13,766 nt of DNA from Alphaproteobacteria bacterium. GTDB taxonomy: Bacteria; Pseudomonadota; Alphaproteobacteria; JAJFFI01. The notes under the pieces were generated by a model, which was not told where the DNA came from, searched no databases, and saw nothing but the letters and a program-made list of their open reading frames with translations. Position 1 is the first letter of the stretch, and each line of letters begins with the position of its first letter. The stretch lies in the NCBI GenBank assembly GCA_021776755.1, contig JAJFFI010000471.1, positions 1 through 13,766 of the forward strand, in the 5' to 3' direction. Made by a program: the position numbers and the translations under genes. Of this stretch, positions 13,260-13,766 are shown piece after piece.

Positions 13260-13766
13260 TCATGCGCGTACGTAGCGCGCGCGATTGTCCGCGATTCGGG
13301 CGGCCATCTCGATCGCTGCGATCATGCTCGCCGGATTTGCCGCCCCGGTACCCGCGATATCGAACGCCGTGCCGTGATCGGGCGAGGTGCGGACGAACGG
13401 TAATCCGATCGTGATGTTGATGCCACCATAGAAATCAATAGTTTTCAATGGGATAAGCGCCTGATCATGGTACATGCACAAGACCGCGTCGTAGACCGTT
13501 CGGGCCTCGGCATGGAACAGGCTGTCGGCGGGAAACGGGCCCGTGACGGACTGCGCCTCTCCCTGGAGGGCTGAAATTGCGGGTACGATGATCTTCCGTT
13601 CCTCGTCGCCGAACCGGCCGTCTTCGCCCGCATGGGGGTTAAGGCCCGCAACCGCGATGCGGGGATGGGAGATGCCGAAATCCTGACGCAACGCGTCAAT
13701 CAACAGTTTCCCGATCGCAATGAGTTTTTCGGTCGTAAGTTCGCGCGGCACATTGCGGAGCGCTGT
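13260..13766 (-). CDS. pdxA: 4-hydroxythreonine-4-phosphate dehydrogenase, C-terminal part (cut by window end)
   Basis: Oxidises 4-phosphohydroxy-L-threonine in the DXP-dependent pyridoxal phosphate pathway, using NAD and a divalent metal. Only the last 168 residues are in the window, of about 330 usual. The frame is open to the edge, starting TALRNVPRELTTEKL. The codon at 13751 is an internal GTG (valine), not a start. GLNPHAGEDGRFGDEE carries a conserved region with a histidine. VLCMYHDQALIPLKTIDFYG and PFVRTSPDHGTAFDIAG carry the expected metal-ligand histidines. The C-terminus ends in a helix, MIAAIEMAARIADNRARY. It leads directly into rsmA (13-nt gap). The PLP it helps make is the cofactor of the alanine racemase at the other end of the window. 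Confidence 0.97.
   Translation of the reverse strand, partial: TALRNVPRELTTEKLIAIGKLLIDALRQDFGISHPRIAVAGLNPHAGEDGRFGDEERKIIVPAISALQGEAQSVTGPFPADSLFHAEARTVYDAVLCMYHDQALIPLKTIDFYGGINITIGLPFVRTSPDHGTAFDIAGTGAANPASMIAAIEMAARIADNRARYVRA

Overview
The window is about 13.8 kb of GC-rich chromosomal DNA from an alphaproteobacterium, probably of a Rhodospirillales-like lineage. That is inferred from the gene order fabD-fabG-acpP-fabF-mltG-yicC-gmk, the acid-tailed long L9, and the pdxA-rsmA pair. The order within the class is a guess. Nearly all of it is core housekeeping sequence, densely packed, and I see no phage, IS element, CRISPR array, tRNA or rRNA. I did not find an undescribed multi-gene system. 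The items worth a second look are small: regulatory palindromes, start-codon use, charged protein tails and two accessory genes.

Positions 1-3826 read on the minus strand. Transcription starts upstream of rpsF and runs rpsF (S6), rpsR (S18), rplI (L9), then a clear rho-independent terminator (2240-2287). After it come dnaB (replicative helicase) and alr (alanine racemase, cut by the window start). The genes link ribosome assembly, replication and peptidoglycan precursor supply.

The 345-bp gap 3827-4171 is a divergent promoter region. Good sigma-70-type promoters face left (rpsF) and right (fabD), and a roughly 150-nt structured leader precedes rpsF.

Positions 4172-8902 read on the plus strand and hold the type II fatty acid synthesis cluster: fabD (malonyl loading of ACP), fabG (ketoreduction), acpP (carrier) and fabF (elongation). 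mltG, the lytic transglycosylase that ends glycan strands, follows. The cluster therefore couples membrane lipid and cell wall growth.

A minus-strand short-chain dehydrogenase (8940-9803) separates mltG from yicC-gmk (9967-11485). The latter pair has its own promoter and encodes an RNase-type YicC protein and guanylate kinase.

Positions 11490-13766 read on the minus strand: pdxA (partial, pyridoxal phosphate synthesis), rsmA (16S rRNA dimethylation), then a predicted exported DUF2927-type zinc metalloprotease-like protein. That last gene ends tail to tail with gmk, only 4 nt apart. Four of the plus-strand genes (fabG, mltG, yicC, gmk) appear to start with TTG.
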